This document shows, one piece after another, positions 41,421 to 51,568 of a stretch of 64,000 bases of DNA (positions are counted from its first letter, which is position 1; every line of letters begins with the position of its first letter). Both the position numbers and the translations under genes were made by a program. The notes beneath the pieces were generated by a model. That model searched no databases and was not told the DNA's origin. It worked only from the letters and a program-made list of their open reading frames with translations. Where the stretch lies: assembly GCF_900890425.1 (NCBI RefSeq), contig NZ_CAAHFG010000002.1:248001-312000 (forward strand), given 5' to 3'. The DNA is from Pontiella desulfatans (lineage in GTDB: Bacteria; Verrucomicrobiota; Kiritimatiellia; Kiritimatiellales; Pontiellaceae).

Positions 41421-44400
41421 ATGAAAAAAAGAACTGCAGCACTGTTTCTGTTGATGATTTCCCTGTCTGCTCGTGCGGAGAATGAAGGTGTTCATGTCTA
41501 CGATCCGGTTCCGGGGTTGGCCGCCTCTGAATTCTACAGTTTCAAGGTGCGTACGGTCGGCTCTACGACCTGGCTCGATCCGTTTGCCTTTATTACTCGC
41601 GGCAAGGATGGAACCGACAGCCGCTATTATGATCATCTGAAGGACTGGAGCAATACCTACATTAACTTTGAAATGTCGAATGCGGTTCCGGTTGAAATCG
41701 AGATTTCCAAGGTGGGCGGTGCTCCGATCACAAACGCGGTGCCGCATCCGGCTCATAAGGTAAACTCGTGCGCAGTGGTCGCTGGAAAAGCGTATGTGGT
41801 GATCGACGATCCGGCGCTGTTCACGGTCGATATCGACGGGCAGATGGACGAACAGGATACGGCGCGCACCAAGCTGGATGGCTGGGGCAATGATTCATTC
41901 TATGACGGACCTCCGATCCATACCCTGACGGTTTTTGCCAATCCGTTTCTGCAAAACAAGCCCGACACGAACGATCCGAACGTTTTCCTGGTTCAGCCGG
42001 GGGTGGTTCCGGCCGGCACGGGCACGTGGAACACGCTCTATTTCCTGCCCGGCGTGCATGATATCGGCCGTTCCTTCCGGGTGCATGAATATAAAAACTA
42101 CTATATCCCCGGCGATGCAGTTGTGCATGGCACGTTCAATAACAACAAGGAGTGGGGCGACGGGAATGATATTCGCATTTTCGGCCACGGCACACTCTCC
42201 GGCGAACGGATTCCCCATCCGGATGACGACACCCCGCCCGCGCCGAATGAAGACGATTGGCTCTACAAACCGATCGATATTCAAGGGGCCCGCGATACTA
42301 GCGTTGAGGGCATCACTATTGCCGATTCGGCGATGCATTCGCTGATGCTGGTCAACAGTTATCAGCCGGATAAACCCACCGATATCCGCTGGGTGAAGAT
42401 CTTTACCTGGCGCGCCAACGGCGACGGGATCAATCCGTTTGGGAACGGGCTGATTGAGGACTGCTTTATCCGCACGGCGGACGACTGCACCTATGTGAAC
42501 GGGCGCGGCATTCGCCGGTGTGTGTTCTGGACCGATGTCAACGGGTCGGCGTTTACCATGTCGCCGATAGGCAACACACATACCAACCTGATCGTGGTGG
42601 AGGATTGCGATATCATCTACAACCGCTCGATATTCTATAATAATCAGGGCGGGCGGGTCTTTAATCTGCGCGGTGCGGGCAATGGAGCGGGCGGCGCCAA
42701 TTTTGTTTTCCGGAATATCCGGGTGTCGGATCCCCGTCCGACCCGCTCGGCTTTTGGTGTTCAGGCGGCGGCGCCCTGGCAAAAGGCCCCGGATTATGAA
42801 CAGGTCAGGGGGGCTGGGGATATCAGCGGTATTCTATTTCAGAATATTGAGATCGCGGCGCATTCCATCATCGGCGATCCCGAAACGCTCTGGGGAAATA
42901 CGAATACCTGGCTCCGTAACTTTACCTTCGACACCGTAACTGTCGCCGGCGAGCTGATCGATGATCTCAATGATTTCAACCACAATGAATATGTCACCAA
43001 CATGGTGTTCCTCGGGCCGCCCTATCTGAGCTACGCACCCACCGTCCTGAAGGAGGGCGCGGGCAACGACGGTCATGTGGTCGGTGCGGTTGGCATCACG
43101 CTGACCAACGATACGTTCACTGCGGATGTCGTCAGCGCCGGGCACGTGACGGTCAGCAATGTTCCGCCGGGGCTCACGCCTGTTTTCGCGCGCGGCAGCG
43201 ATACGCAGGTTATGCTGTCGTTCAGCGGAAGCGCCTTGAACCATGCATCCGGCGATAGCATGGCTGATCTGAGCATTGCCTTTTCGGACGGTGCGTTTGC
43301 TTCGGGGGATGCCTCCGGCATCCTGAAATCCACCAACAGTGCGTTGGGCATCAGTTTCCTCGATCAGGTATTGTTCCTGGATACCTTCGAGGATGGCAAC
43401 ATCGCCACCGCCACCACCTTGGGCGACATCAACGGCGGATTCGATATCTACAAGGTCAATGATACCGATGCCGGGCTCCAAATCTATGAGACATCAGGCA
43501 ATGGGGTGCTTGACCTTACGGGTGCTGCCACCAACTTCCCCTGGATGGCGATGATGAGTAAAGGCTCCTTCGATGGTGTCGATCTGGATTGTTTCGAACT
43601 TACGGTTGAAGTTGCAGGCCTGGAGGAGGCCTGGTGGTACCTGCGGCCATTCACCATCAACCTAAGGCCAAATGCCGCTGTGAACGCCCAGACCTACAAT
43701 CCGGGAGCTACTGCCCCTCCGTTGGGGCTGTCTCTAATGGTCGGCAACCAGGACACTGAAAACTGCCGGGTTGCGCTGGTTGCCTATGACGGCACCACAG
43801 CGAATTGGCTCTGGGAAGATCTCGATGTCATGCACAAGGAGCTGGCCGACGGTTTTACGGCCACGATTACAGTCAACCGCACGAACGGCTGGCAATTGGC
43901 GTTCTCGGGCGCGGCGAGCCTGCCCGCCAGCATCTCCAATACGTGGAGCACACTGGGCTGGACCGATATTTTCAATGGCACGACCTATGTCCAGTGCTAT
44001 CTGAGGGAAGACGGCCTCTCCGGTCAGGTTCCCCCGCGGCCCGGAAGGGCAAAAGCGGAGATCTCCTCGATTGAAATCAAGATTCCAGGCGGTACTACGG
44101 CATACGATATCTGGACGGCCCTTTGGGGGGAAGTCGACCTTTCCGATCCGTCGGCTGACTATGACCATGACGGTGCTTCAAACCTCGATGAATATGCCCT
44201 CAACGGCAATCCGACCAATCCGGCCGACAGGGGCTTGATAGAAATCAGTGCAGACCCTTCCTGGTTCACCATGGTCCACGCTTCAAATACCGTGGACAGC
44301 AGCCTGATCTATCGTTTGCTCGATCGAACCAATCTGGTAAGCGGTGCGGTGAATACCAATGGCTGGTCTTCGCAGACCATCGGGCCGGTCGTTGATGACT

Positions 44401-44477
44401 ATTCCACGGTCAGCAACCACTACAGCGCCACCGGGAAAGACGGCTTGTTTATTCAGTTGCAGGTCGGGCAGGAATAA
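41421..44477 (+). CDS. Large GH49/GH28-like beta-helix protein with LamG-like and C-terminal modules
   Basis: ATG 41421 gives signal peptide MKKRTAALFLLMISLSARA; ATG 41403 is possible. N-terminal beta domains are followed by a beta-helix with the acidic pairs WRANGDGINPFG and IRTADDCTYVNG, as in dextranase-type GH49 or GH28 enzymes. From about residue 650 a ~230-residue jelly-roll-like domain begins (LFLDTFEDGNIATATTLGDI ... YVQCYLREDG) that is also in 60420-63182. The last ~125 residues are the shared C-terminal module (ADYDHDGASNLDEYALNGNP ... GLFIQLQVGQE). It lies between a sulfatase and a GH27 gene in one operon. Endo- or exo-action on a desulfated galactan is inferred. Confidence 0.75.
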   Translation: MKKRTAALFLLMISLSARAENEGVHVYDPVPGLAASEFYSFKVRTVGSTTWLDPFAFITRGKDGTDSRYYDHLKDWSNTYINFEMSNAVPVEIEISKVGGAPITNAVPHPAHKVNSCAVVAGKAYVVIDDPALFTVDIDGQMDEQDTARTKLDGWGNDSFYDGPPIHTLTVFANPFLQNKPDTNDPNVFLVQPGVVPAGTGTWNTLYFLPGVHDIGRSFRVHEYKNYYIPGDAVVHGTFNNNKEWGDGNDIRIFGHGTLSGERIPHPDDDTPPAPNEDDWLYKPIDIQGARDTSVEGITIADSAMHSLMLVNSYQPDKPTDIRWVKIFTWRANGDGINPFGNGLIEDCFIRTADDCTYVNGRGIRRCVFWTDVNGSAFTMSPIGNTHTNLIVVEDCDIIYNRSIFYNNQGGRVFNLRGAGNGAGGANFVFRNIRVSDPRPTRSAFGVQAAAPWQKAPDYEQVRGAGDISGILFQNIEIAAHSIIGDPETLWGNTNTWLRNFTFDTVTVAGELIDDLNDFNHNEYVTNMVFLGPPYLSYAPTVLKEGAGNDGHVVGAVGITLTNDTFTADVVSAGHVTVSNVPPGLTPVFARGSDTQVMLSFSGSALNHASGDSMADLSIAFSDGAFASGDASGILKSTNSALGISFLDQVLFLDTFEDGNIATATTLGDINGGFDIYKVNDTDAGLQIYETSGNGVLDLTGAATNFPWMAMMSKGSFDGVDLDCFELTVEVAGLEEAWWYLRPFTINLRPNAAVNAQTYNPGATAPPLGLSLMVGNQDTENCRVALVAYDGTTANWLWEDLDVMHKELADGFTATITVNRTNGWQLAFSGAASLPASISNTWSTLGWTDIFNGTTYVQCYLREDGLSGQVPPRPGRAKAEISSIEIKIPGGTTAYDIWTALWGEVDLSDPSADYDHDGASNLDEYALNGNPTNPADRGLIEISADPSWFTMVHASNTVDSSLIYRLLDRTNLVSGAVNTNGWSSQTIGPVVDDYSTVSNHYSATGKDGLFIQLQVGQE

Positions 44478-44497
44478 CCCTTAAACGGAAATATATC

Positions 44498-45937
44498 ATG
44501 ATCAAAAAATATACGGAAATGCTGTCTCTTATCATTTTATTGTCAGGCTGGGGAGCCGCATGGGCTGATGGCCCGGTGGTGCAGACACCGCCTCTGGGGT
44601 ATAACAGTTTCGACAGTTATAACTGCTGTCTCTATGAAGAGGTGGCGATGAAGGAGATTGATGCCTTTATCGAAAAGTTTTCGCCGCATGGATATGAATA
44701 TTTTGTGATTGATAACGGCTGGTTTTCGTCGCCGGAATCAACCAATTTCAATGGGTATCTGGTGCCGATTGAGAATAAGGCGCGGGCGGAGCACGTTACG
44801 GTGAATGAATTTGGTATTGTGCAGCCTTCCGAACTCTATTTTTCAAACGGGTTTAAACCGCTGGTGGATAAACTCCAGGCAAACGGGCTGAAGTTCGGGG
44901 TTCATCTGATGAGGGGAATTCCGAAGGTTGCGGTGGAGCGAGACCTGCCCATCAAGGGAACCGACTATACAGCCCGGGATATTTATACCACCAAGGAAGA
45001 CTGTGTCTGGTGCGATTATATGCACGGTGTGGATATGACCCGGCCCGGCGCACAGGAATTTTATAACAGTGTGTTTGATCAGTTTGCCGCGTGGGGTATT
45101 GATTTTGTGAAGGTGGATGATGTGACGCATCATCCGGCTGAGATCGAAGCCTATGTGAAAGCCATCGAGCAGTGCGGGCGGCCCATGGTTTTGAGCCTGT
45201 CGGCGGGAAATACCTCGAACGTTAAATACATCGATACCTATCGAAAAACCAACATGGTTCGTACGACACCTGATATCTGGGACAATCAGGAAAGCCTGGA
45301 TCGCTCGTTTAATTCCATGCGCAAGTGGCAGGGGCTGGAGCGCCCGGGTTTCTGGCCGGATCTGGATATGATTCCGTTTGGGGAACTGTGCATTCTCAGC
45401 CGGAAAGAGATTCAGAAGCGGCCGCTGAAAAAAACGGAAGCACAGTTTCTGGGGCACATGCATCATTGGTGTTTTTTCTCGGAAAACCAGAAAGAGACCT
45501 TCATCACCCAGCGCGCCATTTCGGCTTCACCTATTATGATCGGGGGTTCGATGATTTCCCTGGACGAGCATTCCTATCAACTGCTTACGCATAAGGAAAT
45601 GCTGGCCTGTGTGAAAAACGGGGTGCACGGGAAGCTGGTTCACGAAGAGAACGGCGTTGAGTTGTGGAATGCGCCCGTGGCAAACCGGGACCGGTTCGGC
45701 TATCAGGAATATACAAGTACCGAAGGGTGGATGGCCCTGTTCAACCGCACCGATGAAGAGCAGACGGTCCAGTTTGACTGGCGCTACCTGAGGTTCCTGC
45801 CGAAAGGCAAGGTGTATGACTTTGAAGATATGTGGGGGAGTCAATCGCTTGAAGGCTATAAGCGGGGACATAAGTTAAGTTTCACGGTGGAGCCGCAGGG
45901 CGTGGTGTTCATGAAGTACACGGAACACCAACGCTGA
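44498..45937 (+). CDS. GH27-like alpha-galactosidase
   Basis: This 479-residue secreted protein begins QTPPLGYNSFDSYNCCLYEE, the GH27/GH36 barrel start. DFVKVDDVTHH supplies the nucleophile D207, and RPGFWPDLDMIPFGEL the likely acid/base Asp. A C-terminal beta domain follows (ALFNRTDEEQTVQFDW). GH27 enzymes remove alpha-galactose, or N-acetylgalactosamine, with retention. The N-terminal signal is LSLIILLSGWGAAWA. It is the last gene of the operon begun at 38287. Confidence 0.9.
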   Translation: MIKKYTEMLSLIILLSGWGAAWADGPVVQTPPLGYNSFDSYNCCLYEEVAMKEIDAFIEKFSPHGYEYFVIDNGWFSSPESTNFNGYLVPIENKARAEHVTVNEFGIVQPSELYFSNGFKPLVDKLQANGLKFGVHLMRGIPKVAVERDLPIKGTDYTARDIYTTKEDCVWCDYMHGVDMTRPGAQEFYNSVFDQFAAWGIDFVKVDDVTHHPAEIEAYVKAIEQCGRPMVLSLSAGNTSNVKYIDTYRKTNMVRTTPDIWDNQESLDRSFNSMRKWQGLERPGFWPDLDMIPFGELCILSRKEIQKRPLKKTEAQFLGHMHHWCFFSENQKETFITQRAISASPIMIGGSMISLDEHSYQLLTHKEMLACVKNGVHGKLVHEENGVELWNAPVANRDRFGYQEYTSTEGWMALFNRTDEEQTVQFDWRYLRFLPKGKVYDFEDMWGSQSLEGYKRGHKLSFTVEPQGVVFMKYTEHQR

Positions 45938-45981
45938 CGGTGCGTACGACAATACAGCAAGGGTCATACGTCCAGAGAAAC

Positions 45982-46049
45982 GGCCGAACGCGTCTTGAAT
46001 CTTGTCTCAAAGGAAATTTGGAAACTGTATTTTGGGGGATGGTTCGGCC
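45982..46049. promoter_or_regulatory. Long-loop inverted repeat before sulfatase operon
   Basis: GGCCGAAC (45982-45989) and GTTCGGCC (46042-46049) are perfect complements 52 bases apart, followed by TTTAAGGGG. It may be a terminator of the upstream operon or a regulatory structure. No TTTAG-N16-CGT promoter is present in this gap. Confidence 0.35.
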
Positions 46050-46090
46050 TTTAAGGGGCGTAATCTAAAGATCGAAGTGAAGGGAGTCAG

Positions 46091-47524
46091 ATGGTGAATA
46101 GGAAAATTCTTTTTTTGGTCTGGATGGTTGCGTTTCCGGTTGTGGGAACCGTTGCTGAAGAGGCCCCGTGCAAACCCAATGTTGTGTTTCTGCTGGTGGA
46201 TGATCTGGGATGGGGTGATTTCGGATTCAACGGGGCCGAATTTTATGAAACGCCGAACATTGACCGCCTGGCTTCCGAAGGGATGCGTTTCAATAACGGT
46301 TATGCGGCCTGCACCGTCTGTTCGCCAAGCCGGGCGGCCATCCTGACCGGTCAATACCCGGCACGCCTGAAGCTGACCGATTGGATTACCGGCCATAAGC
46401 GCCCCTATGCCAAGCTGTCGGTGCCGGATTGGGAAACCCGTATTTCCCATGAAATGGTTTTGCTCCCGGAAGCTTTGAAGGAGGGCGGCTATGATACGGT
46501 TTTCCTCGGGAAGTGGCATCTCATGCCGATCGGTCAGCCGGATTTTGATGGGCATTACCCAACGAGCCATGGCTTTAATGTCAATATCGGCGGTCGCGAG
46601 TGGGGGCAGCCCAAAGGCCCGGGCAAATATTTTTCGCCCTTTGATATGCCCAACCTTGACGATGGGAAGCCGGGTGAATTCCTGACCGATAAACTTACGG
46701 ATGCGGCCATTGATTATCTCGGCGGCGGGCGGAACAAACCGTTTCTGCTCTATTTTTCGTACTATACCCTCCACGGCCCGCTGATGGCACCGCCGGAACT
46801 GGTGGAAAAGTATACGGATAAGGCCCGGACGTTTAAGAACGCCAAAAAAGAATGGGTAAATCCCCGCCGCGCGGGCATGGTCGAAAAACTGGACGACAGC
46901 GTCGGCCGCATTCTGGCCAAGCTGGAGGAACTGGGCATTGCCGACAACACGGTTGTTATACTGACAGGAGACAATGGCGGCGACGCGGATACGACTACCG
47001 CCGGACTGAAAGGGTATAAAGGGTTTTCCCATGAAGGCGGTGTACGCGAGCCGTTTGTGGTGAAGTGGCCGGGTAAAACGAGACCGGGGGCGGCATGTGA
47101 TGTGCCGGTGATCGGAACCGACTTTTATCCCACCTTGCTTGAAATCGCCGGGTTGCCGCAAAAGCCGTCGGAACATCGGGATGGAGTTAGTTTGGTGCCT
47201 TTGCTTACAGGTGAAGCTGAAGAGCTGGAGCGGGAGAACCTATACTGGCACTATCCCCATTATCATCGCACCAAGCCCTATGGCGCCATTCGTTCGGGGG
47301 AGTGGAAGCTGATTGAGCTTTTCGAGGATGGCGCGCTGGAGCTTTACGATCTCAAAAAGGACCCATACGAAACTGAAAACCTGGCGATGCAGTATCCTGA
47401 AAAGGCGGAAGAGCTTTTGACGCTGCTAAAGGAGTGGCGCACATCCACGGGTGCCCAGATGATGATGCCGAATCCGGATTTTGATCCGAAGCGGGCGAAT
47501 GAAAATCCCCGCAGAAAAAAATAA
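46091..47524 (+). CDS. S1 family formylglycine sulfatase
   Basis: This 477-residue protein has signal peptide MVNRKILFLVWMVAFPVVGTVA, VVFLLVDDLGWGDFGFNGAE, CSPSRAAILTG (C77), VFLGKWHLMPIG and ILTGDNGGDA, a complete active-site set of the arylsulfatase A type. AAGGGAGTCAG precedes ATG. It is the first gene of an operon with GH2, another sulfatase and a GH32-like gene (gaps 37, -1 and -4 bp). Confidence 0.93.
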   Translation: MVNRKILFLVWMVAFPVVGTVAEEAPCKPNVVFLLVDDLGWGDFGFNGAEFYETPNIDRLASEGMRFNNGYAACTVCSPSRAAILTGQYPARLKLTDWITGHKRPYAKLSVPDWETRISHEMVLLPEALKEGGYDTVFLGKWHLMPIGQPDFDGHYPTSHGFNVNIGGREWGQPKGPGKYFSPFDMPNLDDGKPGEFLTDKLTDAAIDYLGGGRNKPFLLYFSYYTLHGPLMAPPELVEKYTDKARTFKNAKKEWVNPRRAGMVEKLDDSVGRILAKLEELGIADNTVVILTGDNGGDADTTTAGLKGYKGFSHEGGVREPFVVKWPGKTRPGAACDVPVIGTDFYPTLLEIAGLPQKPSEHRDGVSLVPLLTGEAEELERENLYWHYPHYHRTKPYGAIRSGEWKLIELFEDGALELYDLKKDPYETENLAMQYPEKAEELLTLLKEWRTSTGAQMMMPNPDFDPKRANENPRRKK

Positions 47525-47561
47525 ACCAACTTGCCGTGCGAGTGCGGAACAGGAGTATTTC

Positions 47562-49961
47562 ATGACAATAAAACAATGCGCATTACTGATGTTTTTAACG
47601 GTGGGGATGGCATCGGCGCGCGAAACGATGGATTGCAATTTCGGGTGGAAGTTTCATGGGGGCGATGGGGATGCCGCTGCATTTTCTGCGGTATCGTTTG
47701 ATGATCGTTTATGGAGGGCAGTGGATCTGCCGCATGATTACCAGATTGAGCAGCCGTGGGCAGAACCAGCCGAAGAGCAAAAGCGGATGGAAAAAAAGAA
47801 GCAGCCGTTCGTTTCCCGGGGGTTTAAGGAGCTGGGCATCGGATGGTATCGGAAGGAGCTGAAGGTCGACCCGGCCTGGAAAGGGAAGCGTGTGCTGCTG
47901 GATATTGGCGGCATTATGTATGTGGGTGATGTCTGGTTTAACGGGATTAAGGTGGGAACGAATGAATACGGTTATCTGGGAACGGAGCACGATCTGACGG
48001 GGCACATCAATTGGGATGGCAAAAATGTTGTTACCGTACGTGCGGATAACACGTTAAATTCCCGTTGGTATACGGGGGGTGGGTTATACCGTAAAGTGCA
48101 CCTGGTTGTAAAAGAGCCAGTGTCCATTGCCCGCCATGGGGTTTTTGTCTCAACACCGGTAATCACAGACAAACAAGCATCAGTTAAGGTACAGGTCGAG
48201 TTGGATAATCTGACGGGTAAGAAACCGCAGGCCGCTGTTGCTGTACGCATCCTTTCTCCGGACGGGAAGGCCGTCGCCAACGGGAATGCCCGTATTCAGC
48301 TGAACGGTAAAAGCACCACTTCAACCCTTGAGCTTACGGTCACTCAACCGCAACGTTGGTCTACGGAGGAACCGAACCTTTATACCGCCGAAGTAACCGT
48401 TACAGCCGCTGATAACGTATTGGATAACGTATCAGAAAACTTTGGGTTTCGCACGATAGAGTGGGACCCCGAACAGGGCATGGTGCTGAATGGCAAACGC
48501 GTTAAATTTCATTGGGTAAATGTGCACCACACGTTTGGCGCACTGGGAGCTGCTAATTATGAAGCGGCCATCGTAAAACGGTTTAACGTACTCAAAGAGA
48601 TGGGCGTGAACGGTATCCGTCTGGCCCATAACCCGTATGCTTCTTCCTTTTATGAGCTGGCAGACCAACACGGGATATTGCTGGTGGATGAGCTGTTTGA
48701 TCAGTGGGAGGGGCAGAATAACTATCGCGTTGATTTCTTCGATGCGATTGTTCCGTGGAGCACCAAGGAGTGGATCAAGCGCTCCCGCAACCATCCTTCA
48801 GTTATTCTTTACAGTTTGGGTAATGAGATCTGGACGCACCAGATCGCGAACCTTGGAAAACATAAGCAGTGGAGGGTGCCTGTCTACAACATTCTTAAAG
48901 AAGAGTGCGTTAAATACGACGATACACGAAAGTTTACGGTTGGCCTCTACCCTGCCCGAGAAGAGGGCATGACCCGAAGTGATGAGCGATATAAGGATAG
49001 TAAACCTGCCGAAATTGCATTTGTGTCGGATGTGATGAGTCAGAACTATCTGTATAGCTGGTTTGCCACTGACCATATAACGTATCCTGACTGGCTGTTT
49101 TTCCAGAGCGAAGCAACGACCGTCGGGATGGGGAAGAACTATTTCGGAATGCCGGAGGAAGCGGTCGGATTGGCGTACTGGGGGGCCATCATGTATGTGG
49201 GGGAGAGTTTCGGTTGGCCGCAAAAAGGCTGGGTGAATTCGGTGATCGACCTTTCTCTGGAAAAGCGCCCGCAGTTTCACTACATCCGCAGCTATTATAG
49301 GGATGAACCCATGGTGCATATCGGCATTTATGAGAAAGAGGCCAAACTGGTACTCTGGAACGATGTCGAGTTGGGCATGGCGCAGATGGATGAAAGTTGG
49401 AACCGCCCTTTGAATAGTCACGTTAAAATGGATGTCTGGACCAATGCCGAAGAGGTTGAGCTGTTGCTGAACGGTCGTTCTTTAGGAACCCAAAAGAATC
49501 CTTTAGATAACCCTGACCAACGAAATAAAACAACGTGGCAGGTGGATTATGAACCGGGTGTACTGAAAGCCGTTGCCCGAACCCAGGGGAAGGTCGTTGC
49601 TGAACATGTGATTGAGACGGTCGGAAAGCCGGTGGCATTAAAACTGGAAGCCGATAATCCGAGTTGGAAAGGGGATGGCTTTGATCTGCAGCACATCCGT
49701 GTCAGTGCGGTGGATGACAAAGGACGCCTTGTCTTTGACTCCACAGATCTCGTCCAGTTCAGCGTAGAAGGTCCGGCCCGCCTGGTCGCAGTGGATAACG
49801 GCGATATGCTCAGCGATGAACTGCACGTTGCCAACGAGCGCAGTCTACACAGGGGAACGGCTCTGGCCATTCTCAGGGCGGGACGCCAATCGGGCAGCGT
49901 AACTTTTGCAGCTGAAGCTGAAGGCTTTGAGCCGATTGCACTTACTTTCGAGGTAAAATAA
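47562..49961 (+). CDS. GH2 family beta-galactosidase-like enzyme
   Basis: ATG 47562 follows ACAGGAGTATTTC and gives signal peptide MTIKQCALLMFLTVGMASA. The 799-residue protein has the GH2 sugar-binding domain (WKFHGGDGDAAAFSAVSFDD, DLPHDYQIEQPW, WYTGGGLYRKVHLVV), the Ig-like domain and the barrel. SLGNEIWTHQ gives acid/base E422, and FFQSEATTVG gives the candidate nucleophile E517. The C-terminal DUF4982-like part (NAEEVELLLNGRSLGTQKN) completes it. Its place between two sulfatases fits exo-removal of beta-galactose after desulfation. Confidence 0.92.
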   Translation: MTIKQCALLMFLTVGMASARETMDCNFGWKFHGGDGDAAAFSAVSFDDRLWRAVDLPHDYQIEQPWAEPAEEQKRMEKKKQPFVSRGFKELGIGWYRKELKVDPAWKGKRVLLDIGGIMYVGDVWFNGIKVGTNEYGYLGTEHDLTGHINWDGKNVVTVRADNTLNSRWYTGGGLYRKVHLVVKEPVSIARHGVFVSTPVITDKQASVKVQVELDNLTGKKPQAAVAVRILSPDGKAVANGNARIQLNGKSTTSTLELTVTQPQRWSTEEPNLYTAEVTVTAADNVLDNVSENFGFRTIEWDPEQGMVLNGKRVKFHWVNVHHTFGALGAANYEAAIVKRFNVLKEMGVNGIRLAHNPYASSFYELADQHGILLVDELFDQWEGQNNYRVDFFDAIVPWSTKEWIKRSRNHPSVILYSLGNEIWTHQIANLGKHKQWRVPVYNILKEECVKYDDTRKFTVGLYPAREEGMTRSDERYKDSKPAEIAFVSDVMSQNYLYSWFATDHITYPDWLFFQSEATTVGMGKNYFGMPEEAVGLAYWGAIMYVGESFGWPQKGWVNSVIDLSLEKRPQFHYIRSYYRDEPMVHIGIYEKEAKLVLWNDVELGMAQMDESWNRPLNSHVKMDVWTNAEEVELLLNGRSLGTQKNPLDNPDQRNKTTWQVDYEPGVLKAVARTQGKVVAEHVIETVGKPVALKLEADNPSWKGDGFDLQHIRVSAVDDKGRLVFDSTDLVQFSVEGPARLVAVDNGDMLSDELHVANERSLHRGTALAILRAGRQSGSVTFAAEAEGFEPIALTFEVK

Positions 49962-51568
49962 TGATGCGAAAAAGCGTATTCGTATGCAGCGCATTGTTGA
50001 TGGCTGGGACTGCTTTTGCCCAAGGCGACAAGCCAAACATCGTGTTAATCATGTGCGATGATATGGGCTATTCAGACCTAGGGTGTTACGGCAGCGAGAT
50101 ACAGACCCCCCATATAGATGCTCTGGCAGAAGATGGGGTCAGGTTCAGCAATTTTAAAAATACGGGACGTTGCTGCCCAAGTCGTGCTTCGTTGTTAACA
50201 GGGCGTCATCAGCATGCTGTTGGATTGGGATGGATGACTGCGGTTGACGAACATCGTCCGGGGTATCGCGGACAGATTGCCGATACGATCCCTACCCTTG
50301 CCGAAATAATGAAGGAGAACGGCTATTCAACGTATATGGCAGGGAAATGGCATGTAACCGTGGATGGCGCATGGAAGCCCAAAGATAGTACACCCAATGG
50401 AAGCTATCCGACGGAAAGAGGTTTTGATGAGTTTTATGGAGGGCTTACTGGAGGCGGGAATTATTATAAGCCGAAATCGATTCATCGTAATGAAGAGAAG
50501 ATTACGACGTTTCCCGAGGGGTACTACTATACCGATGCAATTACTGATCATGCGGTAGCGTTTATCCAGAATCATGATGCCACGAAGCCGTTTTTTATGT
50601 ATGTAGCGCATTATGCACCCCATCGTCCACTGCAGGCTCCTGAAGAGCGGATTGATGCATGCAGGGAACGATATAAAGTGGGATACGATCTGCTGCGGCA
50701 GGAACGTTATAGACGCTTGAAAGAGATCGGACTGATAAAATCAGCGGTCGAGCTTCCGATTCATACGGGTGAATTTAAGAAGCAGGCAAGGCCGTCGTGG
50801 GATGCTCTTGATGCAAAGCTGAAGGAAGAATGGATCGAAGAGATGGCAACCTATGCCGCAATGATCGAGATCATGGATGACTGGATCGGGGAAGTGGTAG
50901 AAGAAGTAAAGAAGAGAGGCGAGTTTGATAATACGTTATTTGTTTTTTTGAGCGATAATGGTGCAACCAGCGAAGGAGGTTTTATTTCGCAACTTGCAGC
51001 GGACCTGAGTAATACCCCTTACCGTTCATATAAAGCCAAAACCTTTATGGGGGGGATCAGTTCTCCTCTTATTATCCATTATCCGAAAAAAATAAAGAAG
51101 GGTGCAGGAGGAGTGAGAGCGGATTCTACGCATATCACTGATATTCTACCCACCTGCCTGGATTTGGCCGGAATAGAATATCCTAAAACATTTAACGGGG
51201 CTGAGATCGCTCCGCCGGACGGGATCAGTGTGGTTCCGGCTTTAAAAAATGAAGCCCTGCCCGAACGCGATTTTTTCTTTGAACACCAAACGGCCTGCTC
51301 GGCTATTTCCGGCGATTGGAAACTGGTCCGTCTAAGCACTGGATGGTCTTGGGAATTGATTCATCTGAAAGAGGATCCGTTTGAACAGAACGATGTCGCA
51401 AAGGCGTATCCTGAAAAAGTCGCGGAGTTGGAGGAAAAGTGGAATGCTTGGGGAGAAAAGAACAATGTGCTTCCTTTGAATCCAAAAGGTCTTTCCTGGG
51501 ATAATCGCGTAAAAAAGTATACCGAGCAATATCCTGTTCAGGATGGTCGGGAAGGGAATAACAAATGA
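49961..51568 (+). CDS. S1 family formylglycine sulfatase
   Basis: This 535-residue sulfatase has signal MMRKSVFVCSALLMAGTAFA, IVLIMCDDMGYSDLGCYGSE, CCPSRASLLTG (C71), YMAGKWHVTVDG and VFLSDNGATSEGG. Its ATG shares one base with the GH2 stop (TAATG) and its end overlaps the next start by ATGA, so the operon is tightly coupled. It is paralogous to the sulfatase at 39713-41392. Confidence 0.93.
   Translation: MMRKSVFVCSALLMAGTAFAQGDKPNIVLIMCDDMGYSDLGCYGSEIQTPHIDALAEDGVRFSNFKNTGRCCPSRASLLTGRHQHAVGLGWMTAVDEHRPGYRGQIADTIPTLAEIMKENGYSTYMAGKWHVTVDGAWKPKDSTPNGSYPTERGFDEFYGGLTGGGNYYKPKSIHRNEEKITTFPEGYYYTDAITDHAVAFIQNHDATKPFFMYVAHYAPHRPLQAPEERIDACRERYKVGYDLLRQERYRRLKEIGLIKSAVELPIHTGEFKKQARPSWDALDAKLKEEWIEEMATYAAMIEIMDDWIGEVVEEVKKRGEFDNTLFVFLSDNGATSEGGFISQLAADLSNTPYRSYKAKTFMGGISSPLIIHYPKKIKKGAGGVRADSTHITDILPTCLDLAGIEYPKTFNGAEIAPPDGISVVPALKNEALPERDFFFEHQTACSAISGDWKLVRLSTGWSWELIHLKEDPFEQNDVAKAYPEKVAELEEKWNAWGEKNNVLPLNPKGLSWDNRVKKYTEQYPVQDGREGNNK

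Noticed and set aside
45982-46049. The GGCCGAAC/GTTCGGCC pair as a standard Rho-independent terminator
   Set aside because: The 52-base loop and short T-run make this unlikely; it is listed only as a dyad.
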